Assembly: GCF_015040615.1 (NCBI RefSeq)
Contig: NZ_CP060402.1
Coordinates: forward strand, 434,001-498,000
Reading direction: 5' to 3'
From: Microbacterium sp. YJN-G
GTDB lineage: Bacteria > Actinomycetota > Actinomycetes > Actinomycetales > Microbacteriaceae
DNA: 64,000 bases
Below are positions 33,164 through 41,385 of this stretch, piece by piece (the stretch's first letter is position 1; each line of letters starts with the position of its first letter). The notes beneath the pieces are model-generated. The model was not told the DNA's origin, searched no databases, and was given only the letters and a program-made list of their open reading frames with translations. Position numbers and translations under genes: made by a program.

Positions 33164-33188
33164 TAGTATCTGCGTATGAGTGCAGATA
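33164..33188 (+). promoter_or_regulatory. -10 element and inverted-repeat operator of arsR-type gene
   Basis: TAGTAT (33164-33169) is 6 bp before ATG 33176, fitting a leaderless message. TATCTGC (33167-33173) and GCAGATA (33182-33188) form a palindrome with an 8-bp spacer centred on the start codon, suitable for autorepression by the ArsR-family protein. Confidence 0.65.
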
Positions 33189-33541
33189 AGCAGAGATGTG
33201 GCTACACGCCCGACAGCTCGTTCATCGAACTGGCGGTGGAGGTGTTCGGGATGCTGGCCGACGCGACCCGCGTGCGCATCATCCTCGCCCTGCAGGACGC
33301 CGAGGAGCTCTCGGTGAACCACCTCGCCGACATCGTCGACAAGTCGCCGGCCGCGGTCTCGCAGCACCTCGCGAAGCTGCGCCTCGCGCGGATCGTCGCG
33401 ACCAGGCAGGACGGCCAGCGGGTCTTCTACCGGCTCGAGAACGAGCACGCGTCAGAGCTCGTCGCCTCCGCCATCTTCCAGGCCGAGCACTCCCTCGGCG
33501 GCATCCCCCGTCACCACCACCAGGATCGAGCAGGCGCATGA
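33176..33541 (+). CDS. ArsR/SmtB-family metal-responsive repressor
   Basis: 121 residues. Winged helix-turn-helix: VFGMLADATRVRIILAL, then LADIVDKSPAAVSQHLAKLRLARIV as the recognition region. The C-terminal helix holds NEH...AEH residues resembling, but not spaced as in, the SmtB/CzrA zinc site, and a His-rich tail (RHHHQD). It overlaps the cation exporter by 4 bp (ATGA), so it is the probable repressor of that exporter, released by Zn, Ni, Co or a similar metal. Confidence 0.93.
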   Translation: MSADKQRCGYTPDSSFIELAVEVFGMLADATRVRIILALQDAEELSVNHLADIVDKSPAAVSQHLAKLRLARIVATRQDGQRVFYRLENEHASELVASAIFQAEHSLGGIPRHHHQDRAGA

Positions 33542-34662
33542 GCGCCCACGACGACGCGCGCGGCAGCACCCGCGACCACGACCACGATCACACGCAGGCG
33601 CATGAGCACGGCCACAGTCATGATCGCCGCGACCATGAACACGGCCACGACCGCGGGCATGGTCACGATCACCCCCACGACCACGGGCATGGTCACGACT
33701 ACTCCCACGAGCACCCGACCGGGTTCAAGGGGTTCCTGCACGCCCTGTTCGTGCCGCACTCGCACGACGCCGCCGACTCGATCGATGACGCGATGGAGGC
33801 CGACAGCGCCGGCATCCGCGCCCTGAAGATCAGCCTGGTGGTGCTGCTGGCGACCACCGTGCTGCAGGGCGTCGTCGTCGCGTTCAGCGGTTCGGTCGCG
33901 CTGCTGGCCGACACCATCCACAACTTCTCCGACGCGCTGACGGCCGTGCCGCTGTGGATCGCCTTCGTGCTCGGAAGCCGCGCGGCCTCGCGCCGGTACA
34001 CCTACGGACTCGGTCGCGCAGAAGACCTCGCGGGCCTGTTCATCGTGCTCGTCGTCGCGCTCTCGGCGGTGCTCGCGGCGTGGCAGTCGATCGACCGGCT
34101 CATCAACCCCCAGCCGCTCAGCAACCTCGGCTGGGTGATCGCGGCCGGTGTCATCGGCTTCGCCGGCAACGAGGCGGTCGCGGTCTACCGCATCCGGGTC
34201 GGACGCCGCATCGGCTCCGCCGCCCTCGTCGCCGACGGCGTGCACGCCCGCACCGACGGCTTCACCTCGCTGGCGGTCGTGTTCGGCGGGATCGGCGTGC
34301 TGCTCGGCTTCCCGCTCGCCGACCCCATCGTGGGCCTCATCATCTCGGCCGCGATCTTCGTGCTGCTCATCGGAACCGTCCGCAGCATCGGCGCCCGGCT
34401 TCTCGACGGCGTCGAGCCGCACCTCATCGACCGGGTCGAGCACGCCCTCGAGCACGTCGGCGGGCTCACCGGCATCGAGCGCGTCCGGCTGCGCTGGGTG
34501 GGCCACCGGCTGCAGGGCGACGCGATCGTGACCGTCGATCCGCAGCATCCGGATGCCGCCGAGGCGGCCGATGCCGCCGAGCGCAGCGTGCGCGCGCATC
34601 TGCCCAACGTCGACGACTTCGTGATCGCGGTGCGCACCACGGGCAAGGCTGACCCTCTCTAA
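33538..34662 (+). CDS. Cation diffusion facilitator (Zn/Co/Cd efflux)
   Basis: 374 residues with a very His/Asp-rich N-terminus (residues 10-60, repeated HGHDH-type units) that likely binds metal. Six membrane segments follow, with transport-site motifs LADTIHNFSDALTA and DGVHARTDGFTS (HxxxD in segments 2 and 5). The C-terminal cytoplasmic domain runs from about 280. It probably exports divalent metal in exchange for protons. It is translationally coupled to the ArsR-type repressor. Confidence 0.95.
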   Translation: MSAHDDARGSTRDHDHDHTQAHEHGHSHDRRDHEHGHDRGHGHDHPHDHGHGHDYSHEHPTGFKGFLHALFVPHSHDAADSIDDAMEADSAGIRALKISLVVLLATTVLQGVVVAFSGSVALLADTIHNFSDALTAVPLWIAFVLGSRAASRRYTYGLGRAEDLAGLFIVLVVALSAVLAAWQSIDRLINPQPLSNLGWVIAAGVIGFAGNEAVAVYRIRVGRRIGSAALVADGVHARTDGFTSLAVVFGGIGVLLGFPLADPIVGLIISAAIFVLLIGTVRSIGARLLDGVEPHLIDRVEHALEHVGGLTGIERVRLRWVGHRLQGDAIVTVDPQHPDAAEAADAAERSVRAHLPNVDDFVIAVRTTGKADPL

Positions 34663-34730
34663 AAAATATCTCTCTTGCTTTTAGAACGTTCCGGGTGTCT
34701 GATGGAAGGAGCAGCATACGGGAGGTCGAC

Positions 34731-35384
34731 ATGACGATGACAGCGGTCCACGACGAAGACGCACTCGCACTCGAACCGCGAGCCCCGCAGCGGGTGCGCA
34801 TCGAGGCGGCGCCCCGGCCGGTCGACCTCGTGGCGGCCGAGCACGCCGGGCGGCTGTTCCTCAAGGCGCTCGGCATCGATCCGGATGCCGCCGACACCCC
34901 TGATCTCGCCCGCACCCCGCGCCGGTTCGCCGAGGCCTTCGCCGAACTGCTCTCGCCCGAGCCGTTCGACTTCACCACGTTCGCCAACAGCGAGGGCTAC
35001 GACGAGCTGGTGTTGATCCGTGACATCCCGGTGCGCTCGCTGTGCGAGCACCACCTGCTGCCGTTCACCGGCGTCGCGCACGTGGCCTACCTACCCGGTG
35101 ACAGCGTCGTCGGGCTGTCGAAGATCCCCCGCATGGTCGATCACTACGCCCGACGCCCCCAGACCCAGGAGCGGCTGACCGTGCAGATCGCCGACGCGCT
35201 GGCGGCCCGCCTGCAGCCGCGCGGTATCGGCGTCGTCGTCGAGGCGGCACACAGCTGCATGACCCTGCGCGGCGCGCGCGCGACCGGCGCCATGACGACG
35301 ACCTCGGCGCTGCGCGGCATCCTGCGCGACGACGCCCGCTCGCGCGCCGAGTTCTTCGCGCTCGCCGCCGACCGCACCCGCTGA
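34731..35384 (+). CDS. folE: GTP cyclohydrolase I
   Basis: 217 residues. Converts GTP to dihydroneopterin triphosphate, the first step of pterin/folate synthesis. The zinc site is complete: IPVRSLCEHHLLPFTG near residue 110 and AAHSCMTLRGA near residue 180. GGGAGG lies before ATG 34731. It starts a plus-strand group of four genes with short gaps or overlaps. It lies 68 bp after the zinc exporter, behind an AT-rich stretch (34660-34690) that could hold a promoter. Confidence 0.95.
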   Translation: MTMTAVHDEDALALEPRAPQRVRIEAAPRPVDLVAAEHAGRLFLKALGIDPDAADTPDLARTPRRFAEAFAELLSPEPFDFTTFANSEGYDELVLIRDIPVRSLCEHHLLPFTGVAHVAYLPGDSVVGLSKIPRMVDHYARRPQTQERLTVQIADALAARLQPRGIGVVVEAAHSCMTLRGARATGAMTTTSALRGILRDDARSRAEFFALAADRTR

Positions 35385-35430
35385 CCCGGTACCCACCAGC
35401 GTCCGCTCACCACTCGGGAAGGAAGACACG

Positions 35431-36570
35431 ATGACCATCGCGATCGTCGGAGGCGGGCTGGCCGCCGCCACCGCAGCCACAGAACTGCGAGAGAAGGGGT
35501 ACGACGGCGACGTCGTCATCTACTCCGCCGAGGACCACCTGCCGTACGAGCGGCCGCCGCTGTCGAAGGACGTGCTGCTCGGCGCCAAGCAGGTCGACGA
35601 CGCCCGCGTGCACGACGAGGACTGGTACGCCGAGAACCGGGTGCGCCTCGAACGCGGTGTGAAGGTCATCTCGATCGACCCGGCCGCGCACACCCTGCGC
35701 ACCGAGCCGGTCGGCGGCGGAGAGAGCACCGAGCACGACTACGAGAAGCTGCTGCTGGCCACGGGCGCAGAACCACGGCACTTCGACGTCGCCGACCGCG
35801 TCGCAGACCCCGTGTACCTGCGCACCGTCGAGGACAATGCCCGGCTGCTCGCAGCCCTCAAGCCCGGCGCGCACATCCTCATCGTCGGCGCCGGATGGAT
35901 CGGCCTCGAGGTCGCCGCCGCGGCCCGCCATCACGGTGCCGAGGTCACCGTCTACGAGGTCGCCGACCTTCCCCTGGTCACCGTGCTCGGGCCAGAGATC
36001 GCCCGGCTGTTCGCCGACCTGCACCGCCACCACGGCGTCGACCTGCGCCTGGGCACGTCCGTCGACGAGGCCGCGCTCGCCGCCGCCGACACGGTGGTCG
36101 TCGGCATCGGCGCGATCCCCTCCACCGAGCTCGCCGAGCGGGCCGGCCTCGCCGTCGACCACGGCATCCTCGTGGATGAGACCCTGCGCACCTCCGACCC
36201 CGACATCTACGCCATCGGCGACGTCGCCTCGCAGCAGCATCCGGTGCTGGGCCGCCGCATCCGCGTCGAGCACTGGGACACCGCCATCGAGCAGGGCAAG
36301 GTCGCCGCGCACAACCTCGTCGGCGGCGACGAGCAGTACACCCACCTGCCGTACTTCTTCACCGATCAGTACGATCTCGGCATGGAGTACTTCGGCAGCG
36401 TCGGACCCGACGGGTACGACCACGTCGACATCGAGGGCGACACCGACATCGCCCACGGCGGGGCGTTCCGCGCGTACTGGGTGAAGGACGGCACGGTGCG
36501 CGCCGCCATGCACGCGAACGACTGGGACTCCTCGGATGCCGTCCGCGACAGCGTCGGGACGAGCCGGTGA
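35431..36570 (+). CDS. FAD-dependent NAD(P)H oxidoreductase (ferredoxin-reductase type)
   Basis: 379 residues. FAD-binding Rossmann motif MTIAIVGGGLAAATAA at the N-terminus, the conserved YERPPLSK near residue 39, NAD-binding ILIVGAGWIGLEVAAAA near residue 150, and the second FAD motif DIYAIGDVA near residue 265. This is the BphA4/ferredoxin reductase group. Its stop overlaps the next gene (GTGA), placing it within the pterin-related operon, where it could supply electrons to an unknown step. Confidence 0.92.
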   Translation: MTIAIVGGGLAAATAATELREKGYDGDVVIYSAEDHLPYERPPLSKDVLLGAKQVDDARVHDEDWYAENRVRLERGVKVISIDPAAHTLRTEPVGGGESTEHDYEKLLLATGAEPRHFDVADRVADPVYLRTVEDNARLLAALKPGAHILIVGAGWIGLEVAAAARHHGAEVTVYEVADLPLVTVLGPEIARLFADLHRHHGVDLRLGTSVDEAALAAADTVVVGIGAIPSTELAERAGLAVDHGILVDETLRTSDPDIYAIGDVASQQHPVLGRRIRVEHWDTAIEQGKVAAHNLVGGDEQYTHLPYFFTDQYDLGMEYFGSVGPDGYDHVDIEGDTDIAHGGAFRAYWVKDGTVRAAMHANDWDSSDAVRDSVGTSR

Positions 36571-37484
36571 CCTCAGCCCCCGCAGCACCCGTGGCCGCCG
36601 CGTCGATGCTCCGTCGCATCGGCGCCCGCGAGTTCGACTTCTCGCGGCAGGTGGCGGTGATGGCGGTGATCAACCGCACACCCGACTCGTTCTACGACAA
36701 GGGCGCCACCTTCGCTCTCGATCGTGCGGTCGAGAGCGCGCTGCGCGCGGCCGATCAGGGGGCCGACTGGGTCGACATCGGCGGCGTGCCGTTCGGGCGC
36801 GGGCCCGCCGTGAGCACGGCCGACGAGATCGAGCGCGTGGTGCCGGTGGTGGCTGCCATCGCCCGCGCCCGCCCCGATCTCGTGATCTCGGTCGACACGA
36901 ACAGCGCCGCGGTCGCCGAGCCCGCGATCGCCGCCGGCGCCGCGGTGATCAACGACACCAGCGGCCTGGGCGACCCGCGCATGGCCGAGGTGCTCGCCGC
37001 GAGCGAGGCGCACGTGGTCATCACCCACAGCGTCGGACCCCCGCGCGCCGAGAAGCCCGCCGCGCACTACGACGACGTCGTCGGCGAGGTGCGGCGGTTC
37101 CTGCTCGAGCGCATGGCGCGGGCCGAGGCCGCCGGCATCCCGCGCGAGCGGCTCATCGTCGACCCGGGCCACGATCTCGACAAGAACACCCTGCACACCC
37201 TCGAGCTCACCCGCCGCCTCGGCGAGATCGCCTCGATCGGCGCGCCGCTGCTCGTCGCGGTGTCGAACAAGGACTTCATCGGCGAGTCGATCGACCGGGC
37301 CCAGGGCGAGCGGCTCGCCGGGTCGCTCGCGGCCATGACCGCCTGCATCCTCGCCGGGGCGCGGATCGTGCGCATGCACGACATTCCCGCGACCGTCGAC
37401 GCCGTGCGCATGACCGAGGCGATCCTGGGGATGCGCCGGCCGAGGCGCCTCGAGCACAACACCCACCCCACGAACAATGTGTGA
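36567..37484 (+). CDS. FolP2-like dihydropteroate synthase homologue
   Basis: 305 residues with the pterin-binding (beta/alpha)8 fold. MAVINRTPDSFYDKGATF replaces the usual VNVTPDSFSDGG, and DIGGVPFGRG replaces the DVGGESTRPG loop that classical DHPS needs for its p-aminobenzoate site. DPGHDLDKNTLHTLEL and VSNKDFIGES match mycobacterial FolP2. FolP2 has been reported to lack DHPS activity, so this is probably not the housekeeping folate enzyme. GTG 36567 overlaps the oxidoreductase stop. Confidence 0.88.
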   Translation: MTSAPAAPVAAASMLRRIGAREFDFSRQVAVMAVINRTPDSFYDKGATFALDRAVESALRAADQGADWVDIGGVPFGRGPAVSTADEIERVVPVVAAIARARPDLVISVDTNSAAVAEPAIAAGAAVINDTSGLGDPRMAEVLAASEAHVVITHSVGPPRAEKPAAHYDDVVGEVRRFLLERMARAEAAGIPRERLIVDPGHDLDKNTLHTLELTRRLGEIASIGAPLLVAVSNKDFIGESIDRAQGERLAGSLAAMTACILAGARIVRMHDIPATVDAVRMTEAILGMRRPRRLEHNTHPTNNV

Positions 37485-37495
37485 TCCCACCGACG

Positions 37496-38236
37496 ATGTC
37501 TGACTCCACGATCGACCGCGTCTGGCCCGAGCCGGCCGACGACCTCGACGACGCCGCCCTGCTCGCCCAGACCGCGTTCCCCGCAGGGCGCGTGTGGCTG
37601 CGGGCCAACTTCGTAGCCAGCGTCGACGGCGCGGCGACCCGAGGCGGGCTCTCCGGTGGGCTCGGCGATGCCGCCGACAGGCGGCTGTTCGGCCTGCTGC
37701 GCCGCCCCGCCGACGTCGTGCTCGTCGGCGCGGGAACCCTGCGCGACGAACGGTACGAGGGCCTGCGGGTCGACGATGCGTCGGTCGCCTGGCGGAGGGA
37801 TGCCGGGATGCCGCCGCATCCGGTGCTCGCGACCGTCAGTCGCGAGCTGGATCTCGACCCCGCCTCGGCGGTGTTCGCGGATGCTCCCGTGCGGCCCATC
37901 GTCTACACGGTCGCGTCCGCCCCCGCCGCGCGACGGACGGCGCTCGAGGAGGTCGCCGACGTCGTCGTCATCGGCGAGGAGGACGCCGACCCCGCCCGCC
38001 TGCGCGACGATCTGGCGGTGCGCGGGCTGCGCCGCATCCACTCCGAGGGCGGCCCGCACCTGTTCGGATCCCTGCTCGCGGCAGGCGCCGTCGACGCGCT
38101 GCACATCACGCTCGCCCCCACGGTCGAGCGAGGGCAGGCAGACCGGATCGCGCAGGGCGTCGCGGTGCCCACGCGGGCGCGGCTGGCGTCCGTGCTCCGC
38201 GCGGGCGACGAGCTGCTGCTGCACTATCTGCTCTGA
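37496..38236 (+). CDS. RibD C-terminal-domain reductase (pyrimidine/dihydrofolate-reductase-like)
   Basis: 246 residues of the RibD_C/DHFR-like reductase fold without the deaminase domain. Landmarks are WLRANFVASVDGAATRGG (substrate loop), DVVLVGAGTLRDERY, and the NADPH-binding RIHSEGGPHLFGSLLAAGAVD. It follows the FolP2-like gene by 11 bp and probably works on a pterin, pyrimidine or folate-like substrate in the same pathway. Its 3' end overlaps the convergent FUSC gene by 13 bp. Confidence 0.88.
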   Translation: MSDSTIDRVWPEPADDLDDAALLAQTAFPAGRVWLRANFVASVDGAATRGGLSGGLGDAADRRLFGLLRRPADVVLVGAGTLRDERYEGLRVDDASVAWRRDAGMPPHPVLATVSRELDLDPASAVFADAPVRPIVYTVASAPAARRTALEEVADVVVIGEEDADPARLRDDLAVRGLRRIHSEGGPHLFGSLLAAGAVDALHITLAPTVERGQADRIAQGVAVPTRARLASVLRAGDELLLHYLL

Positions 38237-39381
38237 GCCTCGTCCGAACCCTCGGCGGCATCGTCGTCGTCCTCGTCGTCTTCATCCGGTTCGAGCAGCT
38301 GCACGATCCGCTGCAGGTGCATTGCCGTGAGCACACCGGGGCCGGTCACGGCATCCGTGTCGATCGAGCGCCGGTGCACGGCGTGCAGCAGCTCCTGCAC
38401 GGCATCCGTCGCCGCTTGGCGGTGGCGGGGCAGGTCGTCGTCGGCGGCGAGCAGCTCGGCTACCGCCCGGCACGCATCCGACAGCGGCTCGACGATCCCG
38501 GCATCCAGCGGCAGGCCCGAAGGTCGCTCGAGGATGCTGTCGCTCAGGCTGCCCGAGATGTCGCGGATCTGGTACGCCGTCTCGGCGAGCAGCTCCAGGC
38601 GCGCATGCTCCCGGCTCGTGTCGGTGTGCCGCAGCCAGGCGCGCGGGTTGCCGCGCCGGCTCTCATCGGCCTCGGCCAGCGCGCCGCGCAGCGTGCGGCT
38701 GGTCTCGGCGAGCGAGTGCGCGTCCTGCTCCCACACGCCGTGATCGGACGGTTCGGCGTCGGCCACGGCATCCGCGATGTCGTGCAGGTGCTCCGCCAGC
38801 CGGTGCTGGAACGCATCGATGCGCTCGACGGCCTCCGACACCAGCGGGGCGGGCGGGATCAGCAGGTTCACGCCCAGGCCCACCACGACGCCGATCGCCA
38901 TCTGCAGCACGTAGCCGAGCGAGTAGTCCTCGGCATCGGTCCCGCCGATGATCAGCACGAACAGGGCCGCCATCGGGATGTACTCGCGGCCGATGCCGAA
39001 CCAGCCGGTGCCCGAGATGAGGGTGCCGACGGCCACCGCGACGACCGTCGACCACAGGCTCGGGCCGACCGTGAGCACGACGACGGCTGCGATCCCCACG
39101 CCGACGGCGAGTCCGAGCAGGGTCTGCAGGCTCGATCGCACCGATGACATGAGCGTCGGGTACATGCTGACCAGTGCGCCCAGTGGCGCGTAGTACGAGT
39201 ACCGGTCGGTCTCGCCGGGCAGCAGCGATCCGAGCAGCCACGCGATGCCGACGGCCGCCGCGGTCTTGACGGCGAACAGCAGTCGCCCGGGCAGCACCGC
39301 CGCGCGCAACGATCCGCCGACCGCGCGCAGCGCCCGCGCCGAACCGGCGCGCAACGCCGTCATCGTCCGTGTGCGGGACAT
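38224..39381 (-). CDS. FUSC / aromatic-acid exporter-like membrane protein
   Basis: 385 residues. Four to six membrane segments (about 30-165; AAAVGIAWLLGSLLPG, VGTLISGTGWFGIGRE) are followed by a long helical cytoplasmic region and a strongly acidic C-terminus (EPDEDDEDDDD). This layout fits the FUSC/ArAE family of putative exporters for aromatic acids and similar compounds. The substrate is unknown. It is divergent from thrC. Confidence 0.82.
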   Translation of the reverse strand: MSRTRTMTALRAGSARALRAVGGSLRAAVLPGRLLFAVKTAAAVGIAWLLGSLLPGETDRYSYYAPLGALVSMYPTLMSSVRSSLQTLLGLAVGVGIAAVVVLTVGPSLWSTVVAVAVGTLISGTGWFGIGREYIPMAALFVLIIGGTDAEDYSLGYVLQMAIGVVVGLGVNLLIPPAPLVSEAVERIDAFQHRLAEHLHDIADAVADAEPSDHGVWEQDAHSLAETSRTLRGALAEADESRRGNPRAWLRHTDTSREHARLELLAETAYQIRDISGSLSDSILERPSGLPLDAGIVEPLSDACRAVAELLAADDDLPRHRQAATDAVQELLHAVHRRSIDTDAVTGPGVLTAMHLQRIVQLLEPDEDDEDDDDAAEGSDEAQSR

Positions 39382-39608
39382 CGTGCCCGCCCTTCATCTC
39401 GACCGACCCGCCTTCAGCAGACACCCCGCGGCGCCGAACGGTGAAGGGCCTTCCCCTGGGGCGAGTCGTTTGCGACAATCGGGGAAGCCGCGGCACCCGT
39501 GCGCCACCGGTTCGCCCTGTCATGCGGTCCCGCTGCGCGGACGACCCTGCGACAATGGAGATCCCCCGAGCGATCGACCCGAGGAGCGTTGCGTTGTCCA
39601 GGAGCGAT

Positions 39609-41027
39609 GTGCGGTACATCTCCACCCGCGGCGGCATGGAGCCGCAGCCGTTCAGTGAGACCCTGCTCGAGGGGCTCGCCCCCGACGGCGGCCTCGCCGT
39701 GCCCGAGCAGCTGCCGCAGGTCGACCCCCAGACCCTCGAGCGCTGGCGCGCCCTGACGTACCCGCAGCTGGCCGCCGAGGTGATCGGTCTGTTCGCCACC
39801 GACATCGCTCGCGAGGACCTCGCGCGGATGACCGCCGACGCGTACGCGGACTTCCCCGACGAGGTCGTGCCGCTGCGCTCGATCGGCGACGGCATCACGC
39901 TCGTCGGGCTCTCCGAGGGCCCCACGCTCGCATTCAAGGACATGGCGATGCAGTTCCTCGGCCAGGCACTCGAGCACGTGCTCGAGCAGAAGGACCGGGT
40001 GCTGAACATCGTCGGCGCAACCTCGGGCGACACCGGCTCGGCGGCCGAGCACGCGCTGCGCGGCAAGGAGCGGGTGGCGGTGTTCATGCTGTCGCCGCAG
40101 GGCCGGATGAGCACCTTCCAGCGCGCGCAGATGTACTCGCTCGACGACGAGAACGTGCACAACATCGCCGTCGAGGGCGTGTTCGACGACTGCCAGAACC
40201 TCGTCAAGAAGCTCGCGGGCGACATCGACTTCAAGCGCGCCAACAACATCGGCGCCGTGAACTCGATCAACCTCGGACGCATCGCCGCGCAGGCGGTGTA
40301 CTACTTCTGGGCCTGGCTGCGGGTGACCGACGCCGTCGAGCCCGAATACCGCGAGGGCTTCGAGGTCTCGTTCACGGTTCCCTCGGGCAACTTCGGCAAC
40401 ATCCTCTCGGGCTTCTACGCGAAGAGCGTGGGCGTGCCGATCCGCCGGCTCGTGCTGGCAGCCAACGAGAACAACGTGCTCGACGAGTTCTTCCGCACCG
40501 GCGTGTACCGTCCGCGCTCGGCATCCCACACGTTCGCGACCTCGAGCCCCTCGATGGACATCTCTAAGGCGTCGAACCTCGAGCGCTTCATCTTCGAGCT
40601 GCTCGGCCGTGACGCCGGCGGTGTCGTCGGGGCGTGGTCGCAGCTGGACGCGCAGAGCTTCTTCGACTTCTCGGCGCTGCAGCCGCGGTTCGAGGCCGAG
40701 TTCGGCATCGTCAGCGGCATGTCGACGCACACCGATCGCCTCGAGACCATCCGATCGGTGTACGAGGGGTCGGGCGAGATCATCGACCCGCACACCGCCG
40801 ACGGCGTGAAGGTCGCGCGTGAGCACCTCGAGCAGGACGTGCCGATGCTCGTGCTCGAGACCGCGAAGCCGCAGAAGTTCGCCGAGACGATCGCCGAGGC
40901 GATCGGCGTCGAGCTGGAGTACTCGGACGAGGTGCGGCGGATGCTGGACGCCCCGCAGCACGTCACCGAGATGGCCGACGACGAGGCCGCGCTGCGCGCG
41001 TTCGTGCAGAAGCACGCGCTGCGCTGA
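39609..41027 (+). CDS. thrC: Threonine synthase
   Basis: 472 residues. PLP enzyme converting O-phosphohomoserine to threonine. The N-terminus RYISTRGG is conserved, the PLP lysine lies in TLAFKDMAMQF near residue 107, and the phosphate-binding loop is GATSGDTGSAAEH. GTG 39609 (AGGAG 4 bp upstream) gives the conserved N-terminus; TTG 39594, with GAGGAG 7 bp upstream, is an equally good ribosome context and would add five residues. It stands alone between divergent and convergent neighbours. Confidence 0.95.
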   Translation: MRYISTRGGMEPQPFSETLLEGLAPDGGLAVPEQLPQVDPQTLERWRALTYPQLAAEVIGLFATDIAREDLARMTADAYADFPDEVVPLRSIGDGITLVGLSEGPTLAFKDMAMQFLGQALEHVLEQKDRVLNIVGATSGDTGSAAEHALRGKERVAVFMLSPQGRMSTFQRAQMYSLDDENVHNIAVEGVFDDCQNLVKKLAGDIDFKRANNIGAVNSINLGRIAAQAVYYFWAWLRVTDAVEPEYREGFEVSFTVPSGNFGNILSGFYAKSVGVPIRRLVLAANENNVLDEFFRTGVYRPRSASHTFATSSPSMDISKASNLERFIFELLGRDAGGVVGAWSQLDAQSFFDFSALQPRFEAEFGIVSGMSTHTDRLETIRSVYEGSGEIIDPHTADGVKVAREHLEQDVPMLVLETAKPQKFAETIAEAIGVELEYSDEVRRMLDAPQHVTEMADDEAALRAFVQKHALR

Positions 41028-41060
41028 CTGTATCTGCGGGTGCCTGGCTGTTGTGCGCGG

Positions 41061-41330
41061 TCAGGCTGGGGGCAGAGCCCGCACCGCCGCGGCGAGCACC
41101 TGAGGGACCGTCGGCACGCCCTCGGATCGGAACACCTGCTCGCCGGCATCGTCGCGGATGATGACGGTCGGCGTCGCACGGATGTCGAGCGCCTCCGCGG
41201 CATCCGGGTCGCGTGCGACGTCGATCTCGACGACCGTCGCGTCGGGCAGGAACCGGACGGCGTCAGCCACGACGGCGCGCGTGCGCGCGCAGGCGCCGCA
41301 GAACGCGGACGTCACGAGCGTCAGTTCCAT
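41061..41330 (-). CDS. Small thioredoxin/glutaredoxin-like protein
   Basis: 89 residues, a single thioredoxin fold: LTLVTSAFCGACARTR with redox motif CGAC near residue 11, and the cis-proline in IRATPTVII. It probably acts as a cytoplasmic thiol-disulfide oxidoreductase. The gene lies 55 bp after the upstream FUSC-type gene on the same strand and may be cotranscribed. Confidence 0.88.
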   Translation of the reverse strand: MELTLVTSAFCGACARTRAVVADAVRFLPDATVVEIDVARDPDAAEALDIRATPTVIIRDDAGEQVFRSEGVPTVPQVLAAAVRALPPA

Positions 41331-41385
41331 GTCGGATGCAACCGCCTGACCGTCTGTGCTGTTCCCGGTCCTGTGCTGTTCCGGC

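Noticed and set aside
36567..37484. Housekeeping folP
   Set aside because: Key loops follow FolP2, and folB/folK are absent from the operon.
39382..39608. Riboswitch or attenuator before thrC
   Set aside because: Only short hairpins and two GACAAT-like -10 sequences were seen; no leader peptide or known riboswitch core.
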